64,000 nucleotides of DNA from Archegozetes longisetosus (lineage: Eukaryota > Arthropoda > Arachnida > Sarcoptiformes > Trhypochthoniidae), in the NCBI GenBank assembly GCA_018873245.2, contig JAEMBT020000008.1, positions 13,187,172 through 13,251,171 of the forward strand, given 5' to 3'. The notes beneath the pieces are model-generated. The model saw only the letters and a program-made list of their open reading frames with translations. It had not been told where the DNA came from and did not search any database. A program made the position numbers and the translations under genes. Numbering within the stretch: position 1 is the first letter of the stretch; each line of letters opens with the position of its first letter. Below, in pieces: positions 14,579 to 27,422 of this stretch.

Positions 14579-14770
14579 ATTGTTGACAGAAACCAGAAGC
14601 GATGCGTTGCGATGGCATGCTTTCCATCAGACTATAGTATAGAAGATATTAGGGTACTTATGGGTTATTCGGTGTAGTAATCAAAGCAAACCTTAATCAA
14701 ATCAAATAAATTCATGTGGGTCACAAGAAGTTTGAGATAGCAACTGCCTCTTCTTGTTGCTATCCACGAT
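14579..14770 (-). mobile_element. MITE, family 1, copy in reverse orientation
   Basis: This 192-bp element has imperfect terminal inverted repeats, ATTGTTGACAGAAACCAGAAG at the left and CTTCTTGTTGCTATCCACGAT at the right. Its reverse complement aligns over its length with the 195-bp element at 29551-29745. It carries no coding frame. Confidence 0.7.
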
Positions 14771-16454
14771 TACTAAGTTTTTCAGTATACTCCACACAAA
14801 AACTACTGAATCGTGTCCTCAAACTATTCCATAAAATAATCTTAAATTAGTTGGCGATTTCATTGAAAGAGTTGGGCCTTTTAGTAGACATAAAACAGAG
14901 CAATAAATAAATGATTGAATAGATTTGCTAGAAAAGCAATAGTCTTTAGTAGTATTGAAATCAAATTTGACTTGCATCTCCTTTTGTTCATTCTATAGCT
15001 TTTATTACATTTTATTAAAGCCTTTTATTGCCTTCAAATATATCTAATCTTAACTTGTATTGAACCATTGAATTTGATTTTAAATCCAATTCAATGATTG
15101 ATAATTGAATGATTTGTAACAAAGCGAAAGTGGTTCTCAAATCAATCTGAAGTATTGTGATTAAAATATAAGTTTTTATTTAATAACCTGTTTCAGTTGA
15201 AAAATACAGCTTTGTATGTTCTTTTAATCAAAGTAGGAATCATCAAATCTGGATCATTTTTAAGTAGCTATTCGTATAGAAAAATTCGTATAGAAAACAT
15301 CCCCCAAATTGAGCCAAGCTTCACTTAATGCTCAAACTTTTACCAGATAAGTTATCTAGTTGATCGAGACATATGAATCGCAACTAAATTCTGGAAAAGC
15401 TGTCCAAATCGATTTTCTCATTTGTTGGTCAAAAACGATTGAAAACTTCAAAATGACAAACTATGATAAGAAAAGATTTTACAAATTTTTAATCGTTGCC
15501 CAAAATGCATTTTGGAGCTTAGCTTTCATCTAAGTGTTTGAAGCAAGATTATGACTTAAGTAGGTATTAGCTCGTCGAATAGAAGCTAAAAGAAAAAGTT
15601 AGTGTCTTGCAAATTAATTATTTGTTAAGCTGCTCTCTAAAGATATAGCCGGCAACTGATAATTAGTACTAGTTTTAGGCTCTTTTTTACTTTTTATCTC
15701 AAATATGTGGAGAACATAGACGTGTAACTTTCAAATTAAAATTGCATATGCAAAAGACTGAGACCTTTGGATCACTTTTCATGTCTATTGTTTAGTCTCT
15801 GAGAGTCGATCCCTAGAAAGAAAAGAAAAATTTCATTTATGCAATTGAAATATCGTGTAATTAGTATGTTACAACAACACACAAGTAATATGACATTGAA
15901 TAAATAAAAGTGTTAAAATAACTTCGTATTAGTTCAATGTAGTTTCTAGAGGATTGCAAAATGTCAGTTCGAATCACGCGAAGGTTACGCTACTGAGTGA
16001 CATATTCTCAAAGAACTTTCTCAAGAAAAGCCATTTGTTCGAACTTTCTACCCATTATTCGAGTGAATAAAACAACGTAGTTTGCACTAAAGGCTAACTC
16101 GGACAGATCACTACAAAAAATGTTTACAGTTAAAGTTATCTTCAAAGATTAGATTTAAGGCTTTTCTATTACAAAAGGATAATCAAAACTTGAATCGCAA
16201 ATTGAATCAAAGTAGGCAAATGTTATTTTATTGGCCAGATTGCTTATACAATGTCTCTAAATTGCTTACAGTGTGTCTTTTTATCTTCCAGACTTGAATA
16301 AAGCAGTTAAAGCTTGCAATATTGCAATATTTCAGTCAGATGTCAAATAAATTACTCATCTATTCAGAGTTTCATACTTTGAAGCGAACTCTTAACAATC
16401 AAGTTCAATCTAATAGAATTAGTGTTTAAAAACAGCAATTCAATACTTTATAAC

Positions 16455-17024
16455 TAGTGATAGACATCAGCTCAGTCACCCTGAGCTTGAGCTGAGCTGC
16501 TATTGAGCCGGGCTGAGCTATGATCTGGACTGATCTAATCTGATTGATAAGTCCAAATTTTCCGCGAACATTTTTAATATTTATTAGAAATACTGGAAAT
16601 TTGTTGCAAAGTAAGAAATTTTAGTCTAAGAGTCTTAAATGGTCTAGATTTCAATATCTTGTTATCTAATATTATGGATAATTAAAATTTCAATTCATTA
16701 AACTAATATTTATTCCGAATTATAGTACTTAAGCCTTGAATTTAAATACATTAAACGTCTTCTGAAATAAATTATTGAATATTTAACACTATCTTAAAGT
16801 TAAAACGTTTTAAAATCGTCTTCTATAGGCTATTATTACAAAGCATTTAAGTTAAACTAAACGTCATTAGACTATACAGCATATCACTTATAGATTTTAC
16901 ATTGAAAGTATCAAATTTCTACTTGGATCAATCGTTTAAGAATAGAAAACTAATAAATTCTATAAAGTATTACCTATTGAGCTGATCGGGCAGCTCAGCT
17001 CAAGCTCAAGCTCAACGTCTGTTG
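16455..17024. mobile_element. hAT-like non-autonomous element with GAGCT-rich ends
   Basis: Both ends are dense in GAGCTGAGCT/CAAGCTC motifs in inverted orientation (about 16470-16515 and 16978-17015), around an AT-rich, non-coding centre. The left end reads TAGTGATAGACATCAGCT and the right end is an imperfect inverse. It resembles the hAT-like element at 48617-49440, but no clear 8-bp target duplication is visible, so the borders are approximate. Confidence 0.45.
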
Positions 17025-18917
17025 AAAATGTTGTCCATATTTTTCCAGACAAAGTTTAACTCTTAATCATATTGTCTGAAACTCTTAATAACGCTTGAGA
17101 AGTTGTTTTGTTGGTCACAACATTAGCTAGTTAGTAAATAAGGTTCATTAAACAAAGACTCTCTTTTAATTATAAACACTACTTTTCTTACTGCAAGTCT
17201 TTAAACAACACATGATGACTAAGGATCAAACTTGCAAGTGAGACTTATTTTAAACTTTATAAGCACGTAGCATCTGATTAACGAGTAATATCAAAGAAAA
17301 ATTGCACTCAATACGTGTACTCAACATATTCTATGTAAGTTTAATAGTACTTCAAACTTTTAGAGAAGTTTTCAAGGATTCTCACGTCATTTAATAAGAA
17401 TAAAAATAGTTTTTTCTGCAAAGCTAGTCCCGATAAAATGAACTGTTTCATTTTAAAAAGTAATTATCGGTTATTAATATATAAATTAGGGAAAAATGAA
17501 AAACAAATTATAAATTGCACTGATAATGACTTAACTCAGAGTGGAAATTAACTAAAATAGTATTTTGTTACACATCATAGGAATAGTGGTTGATGGTCGT
17601 CATTTATGAATGAAGATTTCTCGTGTTGTTGTTTGCGTGAGAGTCATATGAAATAAAAGTTAAATCACTTTTTTACAGTTCAGTTCTAATTGATGTTAAA
17701 ATAGAACAAATCAATTATTAAAAATGAAATAAATAATCAAAATAATAACTATTAGTGATAATGAACTCTAATTTTCAATTTGAATTCAATAAATATATAA
17801 ATCAAAAGCGTTTATTGAAGAAAATATTTGAAGAAACATTGATATCAGTCAATGAAATAGCAATCAGTCAATACTTCACAAAAGGTTTGACATTCATAGG
17901 CATTTAATCGTTAATTGATTTATATTTATGTTTTAGTTATAACTATTGTGTGTTGCGTAACGTATTGTTATTCGTTATCAATGACTGCCTATCAGTGCGC
18001 TTTTAATGCAAAAATAGTTATTGAGTATCAAATCTTTTCAGCTTAAGCTTATAGTCAAAACTATTTGAGTCAAAAATATTCAATCAAAGCTATCTCAAAG
18101 TTTTCAATCAAAACAAATCTCATCTAAACTTGATTTGAATTTAAGCCTTGTTTGAATGCAAATTTGACCGATCAAAGATGCGTACAATGATGAGAAAACG
18201 AAAAGTTTCTTAAGCTGACTCGAAAATTCTAGTAAAAAGGATTAGTTTTGACTGTAAACTTCACGCTCTAACCGGGGCAATGATTAAATTGACGCCAAAG
18301 CCAATGTTCTTGACTTATATCCATATCAGTCATGACTTACTTTAAGTTTAAGTCAGTGATACAGATATGAAATTAAATAAAGTTTAAGTACGTGTTAATT
18401 AAAATGACTTAGAATCCGATATACACTAAAGTGTAAAACTTATCAAAAAGCTTATCAATATGTTACAGTTAAAGCTCTGTATAACTCAGTTATTTAGTTG
18501 ATTATTCTTGTTCTCATGGTAAATATGAACGAAAATACACACTTTGATTGAAAATAAATAAACTTGTATGAGATTGTTGATTTTGATTTAGTGAATATCG
18601 AGCTCTTGCCGATTCTATGTTAAAAGTTATAAAGAGGTTATACTGCAGTTATTTATCACATTGAGCTGGCAAACACCGAGTATTCTCAGGATTATAAGTT
18701 TACATAAACCAAATTGTTGTAAACTTTTCCAAAACTAAATATAGCAAAGAAGTGATAATTTTTTGTCAAAAGCAATAACTTTATGTTTAAGGCCTCTACT
18801 TATCAATAGATTGAATCACTTTCAGTCTCAACACAACATTTTTCTTATCAAATCAATTGAAAATCAAGGCCTCAATAAGCTTCTGATAAGTTATAACTAA
18901 TCCAATAACTTATACAA

Positions 18918-21900
18918 ATGATTCCTGTAGATCAACTCTCAGAGATATGTCTGAAAGAAGAAGACGAAAAGTTCATTCGCGAAATCATTGAAACCCCTGT
19001 TGGTATTGTAATACTTGGCTCGAAATCATGGGCTAAAGCTATTATAGTCAATGAACTACTGGCATGTACTCTTCTTCCAGTATGTCTAATTCAATTGGTT
19101 TAAACAAATCTTAAATTTGATCCTAAATACATTCAAATCATTAGGCTTTCACATGTAGTTAAGTGGCTTTCATAAATCATTAATAGTTAAGCTATGATTG
19201 TCTACAGGTTTTAATATTGATCGTTAAGAACCACTTAAGTGCATATGAATGTTAGACAGGTTTTACTTAATACTAAACATGAATAAACTGACAGGTTGAC
19301 AATTCTGATCGTATATCTTCATGGCGTACAATCAGGTTCTTGTACGGAACTCAAACAGTTGTCTCATTAGCGGTGGCCAATTGCTATGAGTTGGTCGAAC
19401 ACTTAGCAGCTTATGATCAAGTCTGGCACACAATACCTAAAAGTGATTTGGAGTTAAGACAAGAAGACAGCAATACAGTTAAAGATCCAGGATATCATTT
19501 GGCGACTCTTGAAGTAAAACTACCGCATCCTCTGCTCAAAGATGACGTTCAGATAATAGTGTCTCCTGGATTGAATGATTTCGAAACAATCTATTCCTGT
19601 TGCTTCGAAAACATAAATCCAATCGTAATCTATGCAATCGCTGGAGAAGATGAATGCCTCACGCCTTTAGATGTACAACATTTGTGTGATTTGAAAGTTC
19701 GTGAACCAAAGTTACCGATATTTTTTGTTAAAACTAAAGAAGTGCCAAAAGTGACATTCTCGCCGTCTCCGAGTTTTGCAGAGTTTTCTACTTCAGAGCT
19801 AACAGAATCGCAACAGCACTGGTATTTGAAACAACAATCACAACCAGTCCCATCTACAACCTCTTCACCACTGCCCTCATCAGTTCTGCTTTCATCTTCA
19901 TTACCAAACGTGCAGTTTCATCGTTTTCGCCGCAACTCTTCCTCAATGGCTTTGTATCAACAGTTATGTAATCTTGGATTTTTGAATCAGATTAGAACCA
20001 ATATGAGAGGACAGTTAACTAATGAATCTTCAGCTAAAAAGTCACGTCGAGATTATTTCTTAGAAGTGACCTCAGAATTAGTCGAGAATTTCAGCAACTT
20101 TTCATCAATTCTTCTTTTTTTCCGCAACATATTGAGATCTAATTTGGTTTCGGCCGCAACTCTACTCAACGAATCGCATAATCAATGTCTTCGAATGTTT
20201 ATATTAACTGCTTATGACATGACATGGGATTTACAGATCACACCAAAGCGTATCGAATATGCGAAACAGAGAGAAGCAGAACTCTTCTCATCGTTGATGG
20301 GAATCGCAAACAGAAAACAGGAAGAAATCAAGCAATTGATTACTGAGGCCATTGATTTCATGCGTTCTGATATCATAAATCAAGCCGCGAATCATGAGTT
20401 CACAAATCCTATTCTCAATTTAAATAATGTAAGCGCTCGTGAGTTACAGAATTGTACAGAAGAGATACAGGATTTAGTTCTCACTCTATTGAATAGTGCA
20501 ATCGCTGCCAAATTAGTCGGTTCTGTAGATTACATGCGCGACTCATTCATTGGTACTCTTGAAAGATGTTTATTGTGTTTAGAGAAGTCATGTCAAGAAG
20601 CAGGAGAACCAATGGAGGCGTCAAATGCTTTGAAACAAATACTAAATGCTGCCTATCAGATTGAAGTCAATGTGAAAACTTCCTACAATTTTTTGCGTGT
20701 CTTATGGGAAAAGATGAAACAACTTGTGTCCACTGTCTCCTGGAAGCCATACCCAACTGTTGATTCGGAGTGGAAGAAGAAAGTGGCCAGTGATATACTT
20801 ATCAGTTTGAGTGAGTCTCGATTGGCTAAGAGTATTTGTATGCAATTTAGAGAAAGACTCAAATTATCGCACGAATACTTCTTGGCGTCTCTCAAACACT
20901 TAGGTAATTACTTAATTCAAGTTTGATCATCTCATCTAAATTCCGTTCCAAATCAATTTTATTATCTAACCATAAATTGCAATTCTAGAGGCCTTACATA
21001 CCGGTCGAATGCGAAAGACTGATGACAGGAGGGAACAAGTTCGCAAAAATCATGCGCCAGGATTTGCGAGGTTTGCATTAGAATCAACTTCACTGATCGA
21101 TGTTATAATCCACGGCATGCCTGTGATGGGACATGAGATCGGAAGAGGTCAGTACGGAGTGGTTTACTCGTGCGAGCGATGGGCCGGTTATTCTCCATGT
21201 GCAATCAAATCAGTTGTTCCTCCAGATGACAAACACTGGAATGATTTAGCGATGGAGTTCTATTACACGCGCTCTATTCCAGAGCACGAAAGAATTGTAC
21301 AAATACGTGGTTCTGTTATTGATTATGCTTATGGCGGAGGGATTACACCAGCAGTGCTATTGATTATGGACAGAATGTCTCGTGACTTGTACGCTGCTAT
21401 CAAGAAGGGTTTGGAGTGGTTGGCCAGACTGCAAGTGGCCATTGATGTGATTCATGGAATTCGTTTCCTTCACAGCCAGGGACTAGTCCATAGAGATATT
21501 AAGCTTAAGAATGTATTACTTGATAAACGAGATCGAGCCAAAATCACAGATCTTGGATTTTGCAAACCCGAGGCCATGATGTCTGGCTCTATAGTCGGCA
21601 CCCCTATTCATATGGCACCTGAACTCTTCTCAGGCCGTTACGATGGTATGGTTGATGTCTATGCATTTGGGATTCTATTTTGGTACATATGTGCCGGCCA
21701 TGTGAGGCTGCCTTACGTTTTCGAACAATGTCAGAGCAAAGATCAATTGTGGACCGTTGTGAAAAAAGGTCAGTTTAATCGACAGATAGTTATATGAAGT
21801 GTTGCATTTTTCTTGCCATCTAACAAAATGCGATTTGCTTTAGGTGCACGACCCGAACGCTTACCCCAATTCGATGATGAGTGTTGGACACTAATGGAGC

Positions 21901-22070
21901 AGTGCTGGAATGGAGACCCAACTCAAAGACCTTTATTAGGAAATGTAGAATCAAAGCTGATTGAAATTAAGGAACGATACCGAATCAGTCAACCGCCAGC
22001 TGGTTATACAAGAAACTATATGAGACATCGAGTGTCCAATAAGCCATGTCCAACTAAAGTTAAAAGTTAA
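18918..22070 (+). CDS. DSTYK: Dual serine/threonine and tyrosine protein kinase (DSTYK/RIPK5)
   Basis: DSTYK is a conserved cytoplasmic kinase linked in vertebrates to FGF and ERK signalling and to cell death. Four exons (18918-19079, 19295-20903, 20989-21768, 21844-22070) join in frame to 925 residues, close to the usual vertebrate length of about 930. The N-terminal two thirds are the long non-kinase region. The catalytic domain starts near GRGQYGVVY (P-loop) and has AIKSVVPPD (ATP-binding lysine), [12 protein letters not shown] (catalytic loop), [10 protein letters not shown] (activation loop start) and GTPIHMAPE. The aspartate normally heading DFG is kept, in the family's own DLG form. 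The stretch [20 protein letters not shown] is almost as in vertebrates. The start is the first ATG of the open exon. AATAAA lies near 22107. All key catalytic residues are present, so the gene looks functional. Confidence 0.95.
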
Positions 22071-22277
22071 CTCTCAATACCAAAGGATTGTGCCACATTT
22101 AAAACATATTAAATAAAGATTTTCAAGTTTTGTGATGTTTATTAATAAAATGAATATTTTTCAAAAATAATGAAACTATTTTTATATTCTACAATCTTTT
22201 TCATTAGAAATCTTAGCGAAATATAAAATTATGAATAAATGAACTTTTGGTGACTTAAATAATTGATTCAATATAAT

Positions 22278-25200
22278 TTATGCTAAATAGTTGTATTTAT
22301 CCGCCTCTCCAGTAGCTCTTTCCAGATATTCTCTGTTAATCAAGTCGTCGATCCCTTTCTGTTGGACAGAAAATAATTATTATTACCTAATTGTGAACAA
22401 CTCAATCAAAATGTGTTACTTTGATCATTGGCACAGTTGGATTGAATTTGGCTCCGATCTGTTCCAAGACCTGCGCCACCAGCTCTTGATGTTTCAGTGA
22501 TTTACGTGTTTTCATAATGCGAACGATTGCGGCCTAAATATTAATTTCAAAATTTTTAGATTTTTAAAATAAGGATTCGATTCAAAGACTTACTTCGATA
22601 ACATATTTTCGCGATTCATCGATTTGCTGATGAGTTCGTTCGTCTTCTTCTTTGGCTTCTGATCTGATCGGAGCATTAATATTGATTCGAAATTTCTTAT
22701 GTTTGTAATCCTTATTATACTTGATCAAACTTTCAGGCGATAGATTATCATCTTCTTTATAATTATCACACAATAATAGTTTTACTTTGAGTAACATTTT
22801 GATCACTTGAACCAATATTTCAAATTTGATATCAGTATTCACTTGAATTTGTTGGACAGTCAATGAGTCGTACATATTGTACTGAAGCATAATTGCTATC
22901 TGAAAGGCCGATGCCTTTAAAATAAATTCAATATCAATTGAGAGATTATACCTTAAGTGAAATTAAATAAAATAGACTTAAAAGTGATATTTACGACAAA
23001 TGTGTATTTATTCTTATAGCAATTAGTGACTAATTCTCCCTTAGAAAGGTTGTAGAGCCAAGTCAACTTTCTTCCTTGGTGTTTATTTACATAAAAGGTA
23101 GTATAGTTTGAAATGCTAGATTCCAGCTGTAAAGACAATACCGATTAAAACTGAATATCATTAATAAAACCAATCAAATCAATTGGTACCTCTTGTGGTA
23201 ATATGAATTTACAATTTTTACTATTAAATGGTGACGCACTCGCACTGATCACTTTCACTGAGAAATCAACTATTATTTCAATTAAAAGAAGAGATTTGAA
23301 AATTCATAATAAGAGTTATGTCTAATCAATCCATACCTTGAGAACTATTTCCGATACCATTTTTGAATTGATTATTCAGTTCTTTACTGAGTTCAACGTC
23401 TTGGAATATTCTCTGCAGTTTCGACGTGTATTCGACTCCACACGCATCCTGTAATTGGAATCAGATCATTTGATTTCAAATGTTTGATTTATCTGAATAA
23501 TAAAATGAACTTACTTTCAATTTACTCAAAATACTGGCCTCTGCGTCGTGACTGTCAGATAAGTCCTGTAAAAGTCGGTGCGCTAATTGCCTCAAATAGA
23601 AGTTGTTAAACACATCCTTATCTCGAATGAATCTGAATATTACTACCTATAAAAGACAAACTTTAGAATAAATTCGTATGAAAAAATCTCATCAAATACT
23701 ACCGCTTGCGATAATAAGATTTCGAGTTCTGTCGCATCAATATTTTTATCACGATTTTTCAATAAGTTGTCGCAATATTTTGCTAACAGTTCTGGGGTTT
23801 TCTTTGAAGTTTTCGCTCTTTCAGTCAATTTATTCTCGTTTATGAAATCCATAGAAGCCTTAAAAGAAGACAAAATAAATTTGAAAAACATTTTCAATGA
23901 TAAAGTGGTGCATAACTTACTTTATCTAATGATTTATAAAAGGCAGGATCAGCTGCAAGTGATTTCTCTAAAATTTGTTGATGCTTTTCATAAATCTTCC
24001 AAATGGTTGAGATATAGATTTGGGGATCTTCATAGGCCTTATCAATACATGACTCAATGGCATCGAGTCCTTCTTTCTTGACGTGCGACTCAAAGAATTT
24101 GCATAGTTGTTCGATAGAAGATGGAACTCGTTTTACGAGTTGGTATAAAGTTGACAATTCTTGATATGAACAAGACAATATATTATTTAAATAAAACAAA
24201 AATATTCTCTATAATTACGTTCAATATTGTATTCGAGCAGTAGGTTCTGAAACTCTTTGATAAATCGATCGATTTGTTTGACAATAAGAGCTTTATCCAC
24301 AGTTTGAATGAGTGGTTCAAGAAGGCTTTCATTGAGATAAAGTTTTACTCTTGCTTTTTCTTGTTCCAAACGAGTCGTACATTTTTTCATATAATCTGTA
24401 AAGCAATTATTCTCCAGAAATACAGTGCTTTCATTTACATAGTACTCTTCTGTTTGCTGTAAAAATGGTTTCTGAAATGATTCCTCAAAAACTCTGGCTG
24501 TATCGTCATCCACTTCTTTGCCAACAGAACTCAATTCAACTGAAAAATAACAACTTTTAGTTTTGGAAATCAATAACTCGAATAGAAAATACTGACCGAA
24601 ACAGTCAACAACACCACTGACTAATCGAGTATTAATTATTTCTCCGTTTCTGTCTTTTTCAATCAATTTCAATACACAATTCGAGACCTTAGCTCCAAAA
24701 TCGTGTAATAAAGAGTCGCGCCATTCCATTTTGGACAACTTTAATAAATAATTTAAAACTATTAATGCCAATAGAATAAAAACCTAACAACTAATTGAGG
24801 AGAAATAACTGAATTTATAGACATTTGTAATTAAAAACTAACTATAGACTAACATAAAACATTTGAGCAGAAGATAAACAAAAAATAATTGTAAAGTAAT
24901 CCTCTCGCCAATATAGTATAAGATAGATATTTGATGCGTCTTTAATTTAACACATGCCTCAATTGTCTCAATAATAATAAACATATTTTATACCACATTG
25001 ATTTCATGTATAACGGCATCGTTCGATGACTTACAATAATAGCGATTAATATAATTGCAAACGCCATTTAATACTTTACTCGAAAACTTATAGTCAATCC
25101 ATTGCTTAGTGTAGAAGTCAAGAAGACTTTCTTCGTCAGGATAGAGGTTGCATTTCTGAATCAAATTTCAAGTCAATTAAATCGTTATTCAATTTTAAAT

Positions 25201-25941
25201 TAAATCATAGTTAAATACTTGTCTAAGGTGATCGATGTGATCCTTGAAAAACTTTTGATGCGCAGATAAATCTTTTCTTTTATATTGACGTGAATCGACT
25301 GGTTTCTTATACCGTTTGTGTCACTTCTCATATTTGTGCACTTGTCGTGAATTAGACTTTAATAGAAATCAAAATACAACAGTTAATAATATATAATATA
25401 TTAATAATAAATCAAATTTCAATCAAATTAAACCATTAAATAAACTCTTTGTTTCAACCTCAATAAGTTTGAACTCAAATGAATAAATAATTGAAATGAT
25501 TTGCAATCATTAGATTTAAGAAAAATCAACTAAATTATTAGATATTCTCAGTTAAATATAAATTAAAACAAATTAATATCAAATTAGTGATAAAATGAAT
25601 TAATGTGTCAATCAGTGTACGGATGACTTACGTATAAAACTTCATATATTCTTCTTGAGACATCTGTCTCTTATTCTCCGCAAATATGCATTTAATTGTG
25701 TCCTCGAACTGCTCGAAAAATTTGTCTTCGTCAGGATTTCGACTGACCTCAACAGTCATTTCGGTACTCAATTGCTTTTGAACTTTTCATAGGAAGACAA
25801 AGCAATAAAATGTTAAAACACAAAACAAAAATTAGATAAAAATGAAACAAAAACTAAACGAAATTGAATGAGATAAATGAAAAGAAATAAACAAATGAAT
25901 AACTAGCTTAAGGGAGAAGACTCACGTTTTCTTTTAGTCAT
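22278..25941 (-). CDS. Cul1: Cullin-1-like scaffold of an SCF ubiquitin ligase
   Basis: Cullin 1 bridges SKP1/F-box substrate receptors and the RBX1 RING subunit. I can trace 15 exons: 25926-25941, 25632-25782, 25219-25356, 24994-25155, 24597-24738, 24219-24539, 23921-24159, 23703-23858, 23515-23646, 23337-23448, 23190-23257, 22995-23126, 22594-22914, 22420-22533 and 22278-22358. All have GT-AG introns, many of only 45-70 bp. The product would be about 761 residues, against 776 in human CUL1. Landmarks are [20 protein letters not shown] (SKP1 side), [31 protein letters not shown] (cullin homology domain) and the neddylation site [11 protein letters not shown], with its lysine kept. The end EYLERA...YNYLA matches the family. 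Exon 3 needs one frame change between [11 protein letters not shown] and [12 protein letters not shown], and exon sums are one base short. This may be an assembly error or early decay. It is more divergent than expected of an arthropod Cul1, so a lineage-specific paralogue is possible. Confidence 0.85.
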
Positions 25942-26387
25942 CCTTTATATGGATTTAAGTAATATTTGTGTTGAATAATATTTATTTTGAATAAATATTT
26001 AACGTATGATGATGCAATCGTTGTTTTCATATAATTATTTTGTGTTCAATCGTATTGAAGATTAACTTAAATTTAATATAAAGTATGAAATTGAAATTCG
26101 TTTACAGACCAATAAATGACTGTCAAGTGACGAGTAATCAGATAATTAATGAAGAGTGACTAAAATTAGACTTAAAATAACGTGAACCTGACGATCGCTA
26201 AAAAATTGAATGCAATTTGAGTCACGTGAACAAGAGTTTGGCGAACTTGATAGCGCATGAGTTCTTGTGTTTTCTATGGAGCGATGCATAAACTACATCC
26301 ACACACGGGTAGGGGTTAGTGATAGGTTCACTAAGGCAAACCTTCGCCACCCGTAGCTGATAACAACATGATATCATTTTTCTGAAA

Positions 26388-26640
26388 AGTCATAAACTCG
26401 TTATCAGGATCTAAAAATTTGGGAACTTATACGCCCCATTTTCCGAAAACTAATTTTTTCCATATTTCATTAACAGGCTGTAATCTTAATGAGTCAATAT
26501 AGGAATGAAGTGGTATCTATCAATAAAGTTGTAATACTCATCAAATTGTTGTATTAATAGATGAAATATTCAAAAAATTAATTTTGGAAAATGAGGGTGT
26601 ATGGGATGCAAATTTTTAAGGCCCTGATAATGACTTTGTG
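26388..26640. mobile_element. Fold-back element with long inverted arms
   Basis: The left arm (agtcataaactcg, ttatcaggatct, cattttccg and onward to about 26470) pairs imperfectly with the right arm (about 26560-26640), around a centre of about 90 bp. There is no coding frame and no clear target duplication. Confidence 0.6.
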
Positions 26641-26728
26641 GACTTAGAAGAAAGTTTACGTTCCTATGGAAGGTGCATTGCGAAGACTTGCTTTTAGAAC
26701 TTATTAACTTTTAGTTCGGTATTTTAGG

Positions 26729-26993
26729 CAGTGCCGTAGCTAGCTTTTTGGTCTGGGGGACCAAAATCTTAAAATTAAATGCTCTGGTTTGTTGAGGCAA
26801 ATGCGTATTCGCATTAAAATATCCGCTAATTTGTTTCAAATCCTTTGATTATTGTTTAAAGATAAGCAATCGATTGACGCGTCGAATAAATACGGTCTCA
26901 AAGGTTTTGTTATATTCTTTTAATAGGGTCTTATGCTTCAAATTTGAAAAAGATCTCTAGGGAAGCATCTTATCCCCACTAGCTGCGCCTGTG
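26729..26993. mobile_element. hAT-type MITE with 8-bp target duplication
   Basis: This 265-bp element starts CAGTGCCGTAGCTAG and ends CTAGCTGCGCCTGTG. These are imperfect inverse repeats of the CAGTGGCGTAGC type found in hAT elements. The flanks ATTTTAGG (26721-26728) and ATTTTGGG (26994-27001) agree at 7 of 8 bases, as expected of an old 8-bp duplication. Confidence 0.7.
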
Positions 26994-27422
26994 ATTTTGG
27001 GTTTATCACAGAATTTATCAAAATGCAGGTTAGAAGTAGGGGAAGTGAAGTTTGAGTTGCACGCTTGTAGTTTATAGACAGCTCCCATGCTTTCCAAGTG
27101 AGAGTAATATTTTTTGCTGACAAGCTGCCTAAGAATAAGTACAAACACTTGTCAGCTATATTTCAAAATCAAGGATTTTAGTTATCTCATTTTTTAACAA
27201 AACCAATGACAATGCTTCGAGTTAATCTAAAGTCCTAATGCTATCAATTTTTTCGCTTTTGTACTCAACTTTTAATCTCAAGCTCAGGTGTTTTTCTGTT
27301 CAAACTCCGATCGATTAAAACTTTTAAAGCCATAGCTAAGTAATAAGTCCTAAAATAGACCGAAATTTGTTTCTCGACTCAAACAAAGGCTATTATTAGA
27401 CTTTTTGAAAGTTTTTGATATA

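Larger units (their letters stand above)
14432..18917. other. Gene-poor stretch before DSTYK
   Basis: No coding exon or RNA gene is recognisable. It contains a MITE at 14579-14770 and a GAGCT-rich repeat at 16455-17024. The last kilobase presumably includes the DSTYK promoter and 5' UTR, but I see no clear core promoter. Confidence 0.5.
25942..27422. other. Intergenic region between the divergent cullin and ADA genes
   Basis: The genes on either side are divergently transcribed, so both promoters should lie here. I see no clear TATA or initiator pair. Much of the stretch is taken up by an inverted-repeat element (26388-26640) and a hAT-type MITE (26729-26993). Two overlapping minus-strand frames at 26938-27148 carry no recognisable domain. 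Confidence 0.5.

Noticed and set aside
15965-15985. GTTCGAATC, resembling a tRNA T-loop
   Set aside because: No matching acceptor, D or anticodon stems at tRNA spacing.
26938-27148. Two overlapping minus-strand frames of 60-70 codons
   Set aside because: No domain, no splice-consistent context, and they overlap the right end of a MITE.
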